From: Paramacrobiotus metropolitanus
Lineage: Eukaryota; Tardigrada; Eutardigrada; Parachela; Macrobiotidae
DNA length: 64,000 nt
Assembly (NCBI RefSeq): GCF_019649055.1
Contig: NW_026570353.1
Location: 124,001-188,000 of the forward strand
Direction: 5' to 3'
Below the pieces are notes generated by a model, which was not told the origin of the DNA, did not search any database, and was given only the letters and a program-made list of their open reading frames with translations. The position numbers were made by a program, and so were the translations under genes. Shown in pieces: positions 45,291 to 56,193 of the stretch (position 1 is the first letter of the stretch; each line of letters starts with the position of its first letter).

Positions 45291-45450
45291 AATGACGGTT
45301 ATTGTCCAGCAATAACAGTCGTTAACGTGCGATCTGAGGCTTTCTTGTTGCTATGCACAACGGGGCAATCGAACTTCTATGGCATTTTAACTTTCATGTG
45401 CCATTAGAAGTTTGAGTGAATAGTTGCCTTTATGGTGTCTCAAAAGTAAA
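45291..45450 (+). repeat. Split direct repeat A1
   Basis: Begins AATGACGGTTATTGTCCAGC and ends CTCAAAAGTAAA; same as 49530-49689. Confidence 0.9.
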
Positions 45451-45491
45451 ATGGTGATTTTGATGGTGATTTTGCCATCCATATCGTATTC

Positions 45492-46610
45492 ATGGCTCGC
45501 AAGTCGAAGAATTCTAATCGGGAGGCGGCTACGGTGCCCTCCAGGCGTGTTATCAAGAAACCTCCTAAGGTCACCAACGCCGCCCTCCAGCAATTAATCG
45601 GATGTCTTCAGAAAGAAATCCAAGACCTAAAACAAGCTCGTTCCAAGACCGCAAGGGTTGAAAGTGGCACTGTCAATCAGTCACGGCCCTCTTCGTCCAT
45701 CCAGCTAGAGCCTCCAGTGTTCACTGTCCCGGAAGGTGAGGACAGTTCTACAGATTTCCGCCCTCCCCTCCAGCTACGTCTACCTTCTTTCGATGCGGCG
45801 ACAATGCATGTTCTGCAGGATCGTCGTAAGTTTGTGTCCTTGCATCGTCTTTTAAGTGATAATCGGAACATCGACAACTCAGCTGATCGTGCTACATTTA
45901 CTGTTGATTCTGATGGACGCCTCTGCCCAGTTACGGCCGTACATCGTCGCGATCGTAAAATCGACAATTTCAATTCATGGCTCGAAGCGTTCCTTTTGTT
46001 TGCACGTTATCGCGCCTTTTACCATCCCGATTTGGCTACTCATTTCCTGTCTTATGTCGAAATCATTCGTGGTATGGCTATCCAGCGTCCGTTTGTTGTT
46101 TGGATTGAATACGATAAGCGTTTTCGCGATCGTATGAGTTACGTTGAGGCTGACGATGATGCCTGGTTCACTGAAGACATAACTTTAATGGCAGATGTAC
46201 TACGTACTTGCACGGTTATTGCAACTCCTACTCCCGTGACCGCAACTATTCCCACCTCTTCAACTGGCACTACTGGCCCACGTCCACCGCTCGGTGGTTA
46301 CTGTTTCAACTGTTTCGATCCGTCTCATTATTCTACCTATTGCCCGAAGCCTAAACGCGTTCCCAGTCGAACTGACACAGCCAGTGCCTCTTCTGCGGTT
46401 GGTGTCAGTTCCACCTCGACTCCTCTACCATCTACTTCAAATTCCCAGTCAATGCAGCCCTTTCGTGGATCCCGTGTTGCCGTCTGCAGGGATTACAACA
46501 CGGGAAAATGCCCAACTCCCTGCAAGCATCGTCGCATCCACATCTGTGATGTCTGTTTCGACATCAGCCACACCCGCCCCTATCACTCTGCCGTCATCAA
46601 TCCCCAATAA
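45492..46610 (+). CDS. gag: Ngaro Gag-like protein
   Basis: 372 residues from the ATG at 45492. The N-terminus is basic (ARKSKNSNREA), with a short helix-forming segment (LQQLIGCLQKEIQDLKQA) and a central globular region (DNFNSWLEAFLLFARYRAFY) typical of DIRS/Ngaro Gag. A CCHC zinc knuckle (C-x2-C-x4-H-x4-C, in CFNCFDPSHYSTYC) sits at about residues 272-285. A second Cys/His cluster (CRDYNTGKC...CKHRRIHICDVC) is at the C-terminus. Gag packages the element RNA. The pol frame overlaps the 3' end in the +1 frame. Confidence 0.85.
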   Translation: MARKSKNSNREAATVPSRRVIKKPPKVTNAALQQLIGCLQKEIQDLKQARSKTARVESGTVNQSRPSSSIQLEPPVFTVPEGEDSSTDFRPPLQLRLPSFDAATMHVLQDRRKFVSLHRLLSDNRNIDNSADRATFTVDSDGRLCPVTAVHRRDRKIDNFNSWLEAFLLFARYRAFYHPDLATHFLSYVEIIRGMAIQRPFVVWIEYDKRFRDRMSYVEADDDAWFTEDITLMADVLRTCTVIATPTPVTATIPTSSTGTTGPRPPLGGYCFNCFDPSHYSTYCPKPKRVPSRTDTASASSAVGVSSTSTPLPSTSNSQSMQPFRGSRVAVCRDYNTGKCPTPCKHRRIHICDVCFDISHTRPYHSAVINPQ

Positions 46611-48304
46611 GCCAACCACACCTCTTCGACCTTACAGATTCCTGGCATATTTGAAGTTTTTCCCAGATCGTGCAATAGTGGTTTCGTTCATTTTCGGATT
46701 ACTTCATGGCTTCCGATTAGGTTTGTCATTACATTTTTGCTTCGATTCTGTTATGTGTTATTTCAAGTTTAGGTTTCACTGGCACACATTTTCTCCGTGT
46801 TACCCCGAATGGCGCTACTGCTCGACAGTTTCCTGACATTGTCCGCAAATATATCAAGAAAGAAGTTGAATTACAGCATGCGTGTGGTCCTTTTCAAATA
46901 GTTCCTTTCCCCAATTTCGTGATTTCCTCACTTGGTGTCCGGCCCAAGAAAACAGGCGGAGCCCGTTTAATAATGGACCTATCACGACCTTTCGGCGACT
47001 CGGTTAATGACTACATATCCCGTCAAGATTACACCTTGAAATTCTGTTCCGTCGACGATGCCGTTAAAATTCTGACACGACTTGGTCCAGGGGCATTAAT
47101 GGCGAAGGTCGATTTGAAACATGCCTTCCGGTTGATTCCTGTCCATCCTGCTGACTGGCATCTCCTTGGATATCAATTTGACAATTTGTATTACTTTGAT
47201 ATTGTCTTGCCATTTGGCCTTCGCTCGTCTCCAGCAATTTTTAACCGTCTATCTGACTTCCTTGAATGGATTGTTCGACATGTGGCAAATTTCGCTGATG
47301 TGCTTCACTATGTCGATGACTTCTTCTTTGCCGGCCCAGCAAATTCCCGCCTTTGCCAACTCGTGATGGAGTTTTTCTTTTTACTGTGTGGTGACCTTGG
47401 CGTTCCCATCGCTTTGGATAAGTGTGACGGCCCTTCAACAACCATAACCTTCCTTGGTGTTCAAATCGATACAGTAACTCAAACTCTCTCACTACCAGAA
47501 GAAAAGCTGCGGGATCTTTTGTCAGAGTTTCAAGTTTTTTCCAATGCCAAGTCGATGACAAAACGTGACCTTTTAAGTTTGATTGGTAAATTGAGCTGGG
47601 CTACTAAAATTATCCCTGCGGGTCGGATTTTTCTTCGCAGAATGATCAACTTGGCCAACAGTGTTCGTCAGCTTCATTATCGCATATCTCTAAACAAAGA
47701 ATTCCGTGCCGATCTAAATTGGTGGCTAGAGTTTCTGCCGTTATGGAACGGTTTTTATTCTTTTCTCGAGCCAACATGGACTTCGTCTGCCGATTTAAAT
47801 TTGTTTACCGACGCTTCATTGACCTTTGGTTGTGGTGCTGTCTACGGACATGAATGGCTGCAGTATGAATGGCCAAGTGAATTGTCTTCTTTAAAGCCAC
47901 ATATAACTTGGTGTGAAATGTTTCCAGTTTTGCTCGCCTGCCATGTGTGGGGACATCGGTGGCGCACGTTACGACTGACCTTTTATTCTGACAATAGTGC
48001 AGTTGTTTCAACCTGGAAATCGTTTTCGTCGCGTCATTGTGGTGTCATGGATCTAATTCGTCGGATTTATTTTACCGCAGCACGACACAATTTTCATGTT
48101 CGTATCGTTCATATCCCGGGAAAAGATAACTTGGCAGCCGACGCTCTTTCAAGGAATCGTCTCGATTTGTTTCGTCAACTCGTTCCCGAAGCTGATATCG
48201 CTCCACAGCCTGTAAACTATGATGTGTCTCTGTTACTTCATGCGCTGACCGCTGGTCAAGAAAGGTTTCCCATCCACATTTCTCCTAGTTTTTCTGTTGA
48301 CTAA
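46294..48304 (+). CDS. pol: Ngaro Pol: reverse transcriptase and RNase H (with a probable 52-bp intron)
   Basis: A frame open from 46294, overlapping gag by about 315 bp, reads RPYRFLAYLKFFPDRA and then FIFGLLHGFRLG, the DIRS-type RT N-terminus. It stops being meaningful at 46720. Removing 46721-46772 (GTTTGT...TTTAG) in phase 1 joins GFRLG to GFTGTHFLRVTPNG and continues uninterrupted to TAA at 48302-48304. RT motifs: KVDLKHAFRLIPVHP (motif A), LPFGLRSSPAIFN (motif B), LHYVDDFFFAG (motif C, near 47309). RNase H residues: FTDAS, WCEMF, YSDNSA, AADALSR. How pol is translated from gag (frameshift, re-initiation or another splice) is not visible, so the true start is unknown. Confidence 0.85.
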
Positions 48305-48370
48305 TAATGTTTGCCTTATGTCGTAGAACAAAGAAAGCGGATCAAATGCGTGCAGCGTCTGGATTCCGTG

Positions 48371-49282
48371 ATGGACAGACTTTGCAGCGCCCACCTGTCA
48401 TCGAATAGTTCCAAGTCCTATCGTTCAGCATTTCAAAGTTTTCATCAGTTTTGTTTGCGAAACGGGTTTTCTAGTTTTCCTACCAAACGTTCTACACTGC
48501 ATCGTTATGTAGCGTATTTGTTTGACACCAAGCGATCGTACGCTACGGCTAAATTGCATGTAGCCGCTATTGCCGCTACTTTTCGTCGAGCGGACTTGCC
48601 AAATATCACTTCCAATGATCAGCGACTTTCATTGTTATTGGCCGGTTTTAAACGCCTGCGTGGGAAAACTAGACAGCCCCGTCCCGCATTCACGAAAACT
48701 CATCTGCAACGTTTTATTGCTCGACTTCCACTTATTATCTGTAACCAGTTTGATATTAAAATGTTGCAGTCAGCGGTTACCCTGGCCTTTGCGGGCTTTC
48801 TTCGCTCTGCAGAATTTTGCTCACCGTTGTCACTGAAATTATCCTCCAGTGCCTTGCGACGTGATGATGTGACATACACTACTAACTGCCTATCCCTGCG
48901 TCTGCGTGCAACCAAGTCACAACAGTTCGGTCCTGTTTCCGTCATCATTGGGGCAACTGGTACGGCAACCTGTCCTGTTCAGGCATTCCGGGCCTATGAC
49001 TCCCTGCGCCGGAGGCATTTCCCGCCGGATGCTCCTCTGTATTGCTTTTCTACTGGTTCATTTTTAACCAGGCAGCGTTTCACTTTTATTCTCAAAAAAC
49101 TTATTAGCCCTAATTTATCGGCTCACTCTTTACGTATTGGTGCCGCATCAGCGGCTTTGGAAGCCGGCCTGTCAACCGAACAAATACGTATTTTGGGGAG
49201 GTGGAATAGTCATGCATATACTCTGTATTCTCGCTTGGATACCCGTCATTTGTCTTCTTTAACGCAACAATTTATGTCTTAG
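48371..49282 (+). CDS. Ngaro tyrosine recombinase
   Basis: 303 residues from the ATG at 48371. The frame is open from 48308, just after tandem TAA stops that end pol in the same frame, so read-through or internal initiation is possible. The N-terminal SAM-like core-binding region includes NSSKSYRSAFQSFHQFCLRNG. Catalytic residues of the tyrosine recombinase family: Arg in GFLRSAEF, Lys in RATKSQQFG, HSLR in SAHSLRIGAASAA, and Tyr in GRWNSHAYTLYSR. It integrates the circular cDNA of DIRS/Ngaro elements in place of an integrase. Confidence 0.9.
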   Translation: MDRLCSAHLSSNSSKSYRSAFQSFHQFCLRNGFSSFPTKRSTLHRYVAYLFDTKRSYATAKLHVAAIAATFRRADLPNITSNDQRLSLLLAGFKRLRGKTRQPRPAFTKTHLQRFIARLPLIICNQFDIKMLQSAVTLAFAGFLRSAEFCSPLSLKLSSSALRRDDVTYTTNCLSLRLRATKSQQFGPVSVIIGATGTATCPVQAFRAYDSLRRRHFPPDAPLYCFSTGSFLTRQRFTFILKKLISPNLSAHSLRIGAASAALEAGLSTEQIRILGRWNSHAYTLYSRLDTRHLSSLTQQFMS

Positions 49283-49381
49283 TTTCGGTTCTTGTTGTTT
49301 ATGAACATGGTTCGTATTCATACTCATGTTTGTTTTTCCTTGCTGTTCGTTTCCTTGGTTTGGGCCGCGGCTTCGCTTTTG

Positions 49382-49530
49382 GGGGTCTGGTCGCGGACGG
49401 TTACATAAGCGGTAGACTGACCAACTTGGCCTTTCAGTTGCCAAGTTCGGACATCAGTCTGCACTTCACCACCTCCGTTGATTAACCCCATTTCCGGCAA
49501 CTATTCTGGTCTGAAGATCGCGAAACGTTA
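49382..49530 (+). repeat. Split direct repeat B1
   Basis: 149 bp beginning GGGGTCTGGTCGCGGACGG and ending CGCGAAACGTTA; identical by eye to 49763-49911 and directly joined to A2. Confidence 0.9.
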
Positions 49531-49689
49531 ATGACGGTTATTGTCCAGCAATAACAGTCGTTAACGTGCGATCTGAGGCTTTCTTGTTGCTATGCACAAC
49601 GGGGCAATCGAACTTCTATGGCATTTTAACTTTCATGTGCCATTAGAAGTTTGAGTGAATAGTTGCCTTTATGGTGTCTCAAAAGTAAA
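49530..49689 (+). repeat. Split direct repeat A2
   Basis: 160 bp, identical by eye to A1. The first base is shared with the last base of B1. Confidence 0.9.
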
Positions 49690-49762
49690 CCCGCCCGCCT
49701 CTCCCGTTTCTACGTGTCAGTTATCATCTTGCTTGACAGCGGTGTCTCGTTTATTGATTAAA

Positions 49763-49911
49763 GGGGTCTGGTCGCGGACGGTTACATAAGCGGTAGACTG
49801 ACCAACTTGGCCTTTCAGTTGCCAAGTTCGGACATCAGTCTGCACTTCACCACCTCCGTTGATTAACCCCATTTCCGGCAACTATTCTGGTCTGAAGATC
49901 GCGAAACGTTA
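49763..49911 (+). repeat. Split direct repeat B2
   Basis: 149 bp, identical by eye to B1. The right end of the element lies within CGTTAACTTG. Confidence 0.9.
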
Positions 49912-50417
49912 ACTTGTTATTTTAAATTTATTCATTTTATAGTAGTAGTAAGTAACAATTTTATTAGATTGCGCTTTGCTTGAGAACTACCTTGTGGCAT
50001 GTGGTAGAAAAATGCATAAATCAATTTGTAGCATGCATAGACCAACCCATGTCGGCTTGCTGTATATGTACGCATTTTCTCGCTGCGATAAACAGTGCCA
50101 ACTACCTACCACAAGTGCGTATCATGTTACAATCAACGTAATTTCATCACGCGCAAAATACTTAACAAAAACAAGAGCTAACATATCAATTTTTACCGAA
50201 AATAACCATCGAGGAAGTAGTAATTAAAATCGGAAGGCAACCTACAATTCGGCAGTGAAGGTTTTGAAGCAAATACTAACAAGCGAATAGTTTACAAAAT
50301 TGAAACTGAGATACGAAATTTTGTCCGGTGCGTATAACAGATCCAAAAGCGACAACGGTTCGACACTACTTTGTTTTCCGGTGACTCAAGACATTTAATA
50401 TCGTGCGTCCGTGATTG
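49912..50417. other. Spacer between Ngaro element and BTB-9
   Basis: AT-rich; no gene recognised. It probably includes the 3' end of the BTB-9 transcript (minus strand). Confidence 0.4.
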
Positions 50418-53066
50418 TCAAATCTGGATGGTGGCTCTAAACAGCGTGACGTGGTGTTCGTAGGCCATTAGATCCATGAAGCGGACAGTGTGCTCCCGCT
50501 GGTTCTGCTTGACCACATGCCGATCACCGTCTATTCGACAGTATGTCGCACTCGTATGGCTGCCGCTCACAAAGGCCATCAGCTCCTGGCCGGGCTTAAG
50601 AAACTCGGAAGCTAGCAGAATGTGGTCGATGGCTACGCCATCTTCGCCGGATGTGTTGTACGGAGTCTGCCATGCACAGTGAAACCCCTTCCGTCCGGCT
50701 CCCACAATTTCCGCTGGATACCAGATTTTCGCATCAAGCTGCACAAACACTTTTTCCTTGTACTCCAGCACGGTGTTGTCAATACAGAAGGAGGGCACTA
50801 GGCGAGGTTTCGCGGAGAAGGGTATAGGAGGCTTCACCGTGGCGAACTTATACTGATACAGATCGTGAACTTCGGACTGCAGTAGCAACCCACTCTACAA
50901 ACACGAAAAGCGGCGTAATCGAATGCCTTAAGAGAGCGCGACAGATCAGAAACCTAGGAAAACCAAGAATCGAAGAAAAACCTAAGACGGATTAGCAAAC
51001 GTGTGCTCGACTTCGTGACCTGTCGACTATACGTTTTTTTTCTGTTCGACGTAGTGTGGCTCAGCAAATTACCGTTGACGAAATGGCGGGTCACCGACTA
51101 AACGAGCTACTTTATTCACCACAAATTACATTCGTTGCAAAAATAGACCATTCTTTAACGCATCTAAACTTTTCATCCATTTTAGTCCGCCATATCTCGG
51201 TAACCGGATGTTGCGCGCGTAAAGGGTTTTCAGAACAATGTATACAAATCATTTAGCTTTAGAATGACATAAAGTAATAAAAGTATTATTATAAAGAAGT
51301 GGAATAATTATAATTATTTCGGAATGCGCGAAAGCGGAAGTTTTAGTGTATGTATCCATTTTTGATGCTATGTACCGGGCCAATTTCCTTAATTCAGCAT
51401 GGCTTACCTTGGCCGGCCCATCCGCCAGCTGAGTGCAGCTCAGGAGAGGAAAGCGCACGAGAAACAACGCTTCTCCCAGCATCTCACGTCTATTGGCGCC
51501 GGATGGATCGACATTGTTGGCCTGGCAAGCGCCCAGCGCCCAACTGTAATACGTCAACTTATATCATTCTGGTTGATAGATACAGTATTTCAGACAGAAC
51601 GCTTCGGTGTGATTTTCTACACTAAAAATTTTCTAATCATACGCATTTGGCGTAACGAACTGCATGTTCCGTCCACGCGCTGCAACTGGCCGGCTGAGTG
51701 CGAATTAAGAAAATTTGCGTGCTATCAATTCTTGAAGCTCCTTGCAGCCCTCGAAGCAAATTCTTCCATCCGGGACACCGGGTCACACTTTACCTTTCCA
51801 CAGCCAAATAGATGATATGCTCGTCGGCAAAGAGTGTCTCACTCTGCAGAATCCTCATCAACGTATTCTGTTTAATTGCTAAGAAATGTTCGGACTGCAA
51901 GACACTTTCAGCGCATCTGTCGATAAACTGCAGGCAACATTTGACAATCTCCTCCGCATGCCACTCAATGCCCTATAAAACAGCCGCGGTCAGCGGTCAG
52001 CAGAAATTCGAATATTATTTAGAATTGGCGCCGATGTACATTTTCCAGCATGGTCAGACAGTTGTCGACATTGAGGTGGTCACTGACGAAGTCCAAGCAT
52101 CTCTCTACAAGACTCAGCACGTCGTACTTGTCCGCGCACATCCACGTCGGGATGACGTTCTCCAAGCTCAATTCATCCACAGCGTCAGTGTACAGGAAAC
52201 TACAAAATATTACGATTAATGGTGTATAGCTGCATGATGTATATATGGGCTACTGTAGTGTATAGTGCGAGTACGCGATCACGTACAAGCACAACTGCAG
52301 TTATGTGTATTCTCGTGCATAAGAATAAATAAATAGACGTCCGATGTCCATTGTGCCGTAGCAGCAAGTAACGGAAGTACCAGCGTTATGTCTATTCAGT
52401 TGGGTTTGCTCGTCCAGCAGCGGATATTAAAAAAGATCATTATATCCGTCATAAAAATCTTATAGTTACGATGTACATATACTTCAAGTATGCAGACAGT
52501 AGTGATGTACGTATATGGCGCTGATTTTACAGTTATGATATCTATAGTGAATTAGTGATGTATAATGATATTTTGTAGAAATGCCGCGATCAAAAGGCAT
52601 CATCAACTCTCTAATATGGAATTAGGTATCCATTTTTATGAATTTCTTCACATTTGTTCCCTTTTACGAATGTGGCGCATTATTTAAATTTCAGGGATCT
52701 CTGAGCACGTGCCGCGGTTTGCCACACCTGAGCATATTTCCGAAAGCATCCACAGGAATATCTGGGATATCGATGGGTTTCTCACAGTTTTCAGCTAAAT
52801 CTCCATAGATCATGGCGCGGAACACGGAGTTGCGCAGGCACACGACATACCTGCAAAATGTCGCAGTTTTCGTAGTGCAACGTTCGTGTTTGCTGGAAAG
52901 TTTACTTATGTGCGGAGAATATCTTCCCTTCTCCGAACTGCCGTCCCACCATAAACTGCACGTCGCTATATTCCCCGCTAATCAGTGACTGTTTCATGCT
53001 GGCGATGAGCTCCGGTGCACCGTTAGGCCGCTGGTGACTTGTAAAAGGTATCAGATTGTGGGACAT
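50418..53066 (-). CDS. BTB-9: intact BTB-BACK protein
   Basis: Exons: 53066-52906, 52850-52728, 52199-52040, 51972-51794, 51543-51408, 50894-50418; 1236 bp, 411 residues, open. BTB: MSHNLIPFTS...SDVQFMVGRQFGEGK. The BACK region (DVLSLVERCLDFVSDHL...) differs from the LPQLVDICCDFV form and is closer to BTB-11 and BTB-12. The last domain includes IWYPAEIVGAGRK, FLKPGQELM, GDRHVVK and VRFMDLMA. Intron 3 uses a GTACAT donor instead of GTTCGT. Intron 2 is about 530 bp and intron 5 about 510 bp. Confidence 0.8.
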
Positions 53067-53099
53067 GCTGAGGAAAATCAACCTGGGGGATAAATCACC

Positions 53100-54600
53100 A
53101 ATGTGCTCGCTCCACGCGACGACGGACGAATCGCTACGAACACACAGTTTTTAGACCGATGAAAGAAACTATTATCATCAAACTTTGCCATCAGTACTAT
53201 TAACTTTTTGGAAAAATCATAATATCAAAAACATTAAACGTTGCAATGCTCAAAGGAGCTGTCTAATTCTCTCAATATATTATGGGCATTTCTATTCTTA
53301 GTATTCTTTGACCTGACATTTTGTATTATGAAATGGGATGCACGTACATACTACGATGCCACGTGCATGGTGTCCAAGGCAGGATAGAGATCGGATGCGA
53401 CCAAATGCTGCCCGCGTGTGGGGCTGAAACGAACACAGCTAGTTGACCGTGGTCAACTTGACCGGAAATCTCGACCTCTCTGCCGCAGGTGGCAGCTTAC
53501 TGCAATTATATTCTGATTGTAGTGCTGCCGATTGGCTTCCGTTTGATCAGGCTCGTGGGAGGTCGGTTTAGAGACAAACCTTCTGTGCAGGTGCATTTGC
53601 AATGACTTTCGCAGTTACAATGAGCGTTATACTCTTATTGTACTGTATGCAGAACTCTCGATTACTGTTCTTCTCATAGTACTGCTATTCCTCAGATTAT
53701 GGATTTGAAAGTAGCATGGAAAAGAATTCTTGCACGCGGCAGAAACTTAACAGCAACCATCGGTAAGCGAACTGTATACATCCGCTCTTAGTTGTGGTAG
53801 CTCGGCGACGGCATCCGCACTTCTGAAGAGCTGCATCGATATTCGAATCTCACACAAAACCCAACGGCTCTGGATACCACTCAGTGCCGGCGTTGTACAG
53901 CGCTCCCAATAAGACATCATCAGAACTGTTATGCAGCGTGCCCTCTACCCAGCAGCCGTTAAAAGTGAGTGCATCTGGCGTCCCTTTTCGGCTACAGTAA
54001 TTTGTATGAACGCGTGATGTCTTTGACGGTATGATACCGCAGCTGTTTTGCGAAAGGAAAGAAAATAAGAATCCGTTAATTAAAAAAGGCGAGATTGGTT
54101 CCGTTTGTTTTTGTTGTTACAACGTTGAAGCTGGAAACAACCATTTCATGCACGTGTTCGGTATAATATTGTCTAACGCCGACTGGGAGTTCGTTTGAAT
54201 GTTATTTTTATAAGCGCTGCTCGTCGTCATAATGTTTGGAACAAAATAATATAATAGTAATTGAATAATCATTTCGGACTGCATTCTAAATGGTGTCTGG
54301 TTCCATTCAGAAGCATAAACAGAAGTACTTCAAAAATACTGCAACATCTCTTTAGGCACTTATTACTGCACCATCCAACGACATGCTCATATATATGAAA
54401 AAGGCAAGATCAGAAACTAGGTAAGATAAATCAATCAAACAAAGAATTCCGAACTCGATCAATCAAAGTGAGCAATCGAGCAAACTCAATCAAAGAATTC
54501 CGAGTTAACAACACGATCAACAGATCACTATTCACTAACTTGAATGGCATCCTCCAATTTCCGCTTAGTTGGAAGTTAAGATTGGTCACTTGTTCAGGAT
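53100..54600. other. Spacer between BTB-9 and BTB-10
   Basis: No coding region, RNA gene or repeat that I can support in 1.5 kb. Confidence 0.4.
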
Positions 54601-54606
54601 TTTAAA

Positions 54607-55732
54607 TCACGATGTTTGCTTTAAATGCCCTAACATGCCGGTCATATGAGTCAGCACTAGCAGATCCATGAAGCGGACAGTGAACTCTTGTTGATTACAC
54701 TTGATGACATGCTGATCACCGTCTCTTTGACAGTAGGTACCATATTTGCACTGGCCGTCCATTACCATAAAAATCTCCTGGCCCGGCTGCAGGAACTGGG
54801 AAGCTTTCACAATGTCCTCGCTGGCCGCACTGCCTTTACCCGATGGGCCCCACGGACTCTGCCATGCGTAGCGGAACTGGCCCTGTTCGGCGCCCAAAAT
54901 CTCCACGGGAAGCCAGACTTTCCCATCCCGTTGCTGCTGCACGAACACTCTTTCTCGGTACTCCAGCACGGTGTCGCCAATGCGATAAGAGGCTAGTATG
55001 CGCGCTTCCGTGGGGATGGTGTGAAGGCCGACAGCTCCGCCTTCATGATTGGCCATTCGCCATTGTGTTTTGCTGTTCTGGGGATTTCCATCCCACACAT
55101 TGCTGCTGTTTTGACGGACCTACAGCACAGCTGCGCTGGCTGTAGGATCCGATCTCATTAGTCGGTGTTTGCTGCGCCACGGTGCGTGCGCCACGGTGCG
55201 CACCTTAGATTTCGGCATTAAAGCCTCAATCCGGGTTCGCCGCTGTTTCGCCGTCGAAGGTACGTGGGCGCCCATAAGGCCCCATGTTACAATGGGCAGC
55301 GGCGGTTTCACCGTGTCGAACTTGTACTGGTATAGATCGTGCACTTCGGAGTGCAGCAGTAAACCACTCTATAAGAAATTACATAACGATGATAGAACAA
55401 GCGACATTTCTGTGTTCTCAATAATAATTTTATTAACGTGTCAAGAAAGGAGTAGGGAAAACGCTCACTGCGTTACCTTGCATTTTTCGAAACGTGGAAG
55501 CAAAATAAAAACAAATCAAACGGCCTAATTAGCAGTTTTTTTCCATCAGTACATTTTATTCATCGTCAGTATTTCTGCAGGCGGGTACATCTTTAACGAT
55601 ACAAATAGCTCCATAACAGGAGAGCGACCCGATCTGACACACCTGAGCAGATTGACAAAAGCATCCGGAGTAACATCCGGAATATCGATGGGGTTCCCAC
55701 CGTTCTCAGCTAGATCGCCAAACAGCATGGCA
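54607..55732 (-). pseudogene. BTB-10: exon 6 with a solo LTR, exons 3-5 missing
   Basis: Exon 6 spans 55368-54607 and is split by a solo LTR at 55020-55291. Its two halves (VHDLYQYKFDTVKPPLP and RILASYRIGDTVLEYRERVF...VRFMDLLV) are otherwise open to the stop at 54607. Only about 270 bp upstream, where exon 5 should be, lies exon 2 (55732-55643; AMLFGDLAENGG...DAFVNLL), truncated at its 5' end. Exons 3-5 and exon 1 are absent. Two independent lesions therefore make this a clear pseudogene. Confidence 0.85.
55020..55291 (+). mobile_element. Solo LTR of the 4774-6217 family
   Basis: 272 bp, TG...CA ends, flanked by ATGG on both sides (55016-55019 and 55292-55295). It is closely similar to the LTRs at 4774 and 5960. 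It differs by a small duplication (GCGCCACGGTGC repeated near 55185-55200) and a few substitutions near the right end, so it is older than the full-length copy. It is the product of LTR-LTR recombination. Confidence 0.88.
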
Positions 55733-55739
55733 TAATCTC

Positions 55740-56190
55740 TCACTACTTTATATGCAGTGTAATTTTCGCTTCCGTTTTATCGGGGTAAGATTCGTGGGAA
55801 TTTTACTTGGAGACAGAATTTTCTGTTGATTCGACTTCTTAGGTTCCGAAGATTTGCTCACGATTTATTCACATTATGACGCTTGATTAGCAGTAGTACA
55901 GCATTTTCCAGTTGCAGGAATTTTGGATGGAATCAATCAATAGCAGATAACACTTATAAGGGCGTCAGATACTGTTACACATTCTTACATTGTTAAAAAA
56001 ACAGCTAAAATACGTTTTTACAGGCCACCTAAAGCGCAACATCGGGAGCACTACTGGATATCTGAAACTCACAACAACATTATTGTCATAACTGTGAAAT
56101 GCAGGAAACAGGAGCGGGTACATAGAAGACGCAAAAAAACGCCTCCATTGCCGTCCTGCGCTGACTCACGTTTAATTTATTCGTCCGGGA
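55740..56190. other. Short spacer between BTB-10 and BTB-11
   Basis: No feature recognised. Confidence 0.4.
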
Positions 56191-56193
56191 ATC

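Larger units (their letters stand above)
45291..49911 (+). mobile_element. Ngaro-type tyrosine-recombinase retrotransposon (split direct repeats)
   Basis: 4.62 kb in the order A1 (45291-45450), gag, RT-RNase H, tyrosine recombinase, B1 (49382-49530), A2 (49530-49689), B2 (49763-49911). A1/A2 (160 bp) and B1/B2 (149 bp) appear identical. B1 abuts A2 directly, as required for the circular-intermediate model of DIRS/Ngaro elements. There is no integrase, no LTR and no target duplication, as expected for recombinase-mediated insertion. There is no DAM-methyltransferase domain after RNase H, which separates Ngaro from DIRS and PAT. All three coding regions appear intact apart from the frame change and intron discussed under pol. 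Confidence 0.9.

Noticed and set aside
49912-49930. Target-site duplication for the Ngaro element
   Set aside because: Only GTT/AA-type microhomology at the ends. None is expected for tyrosine-recombinase insertion.
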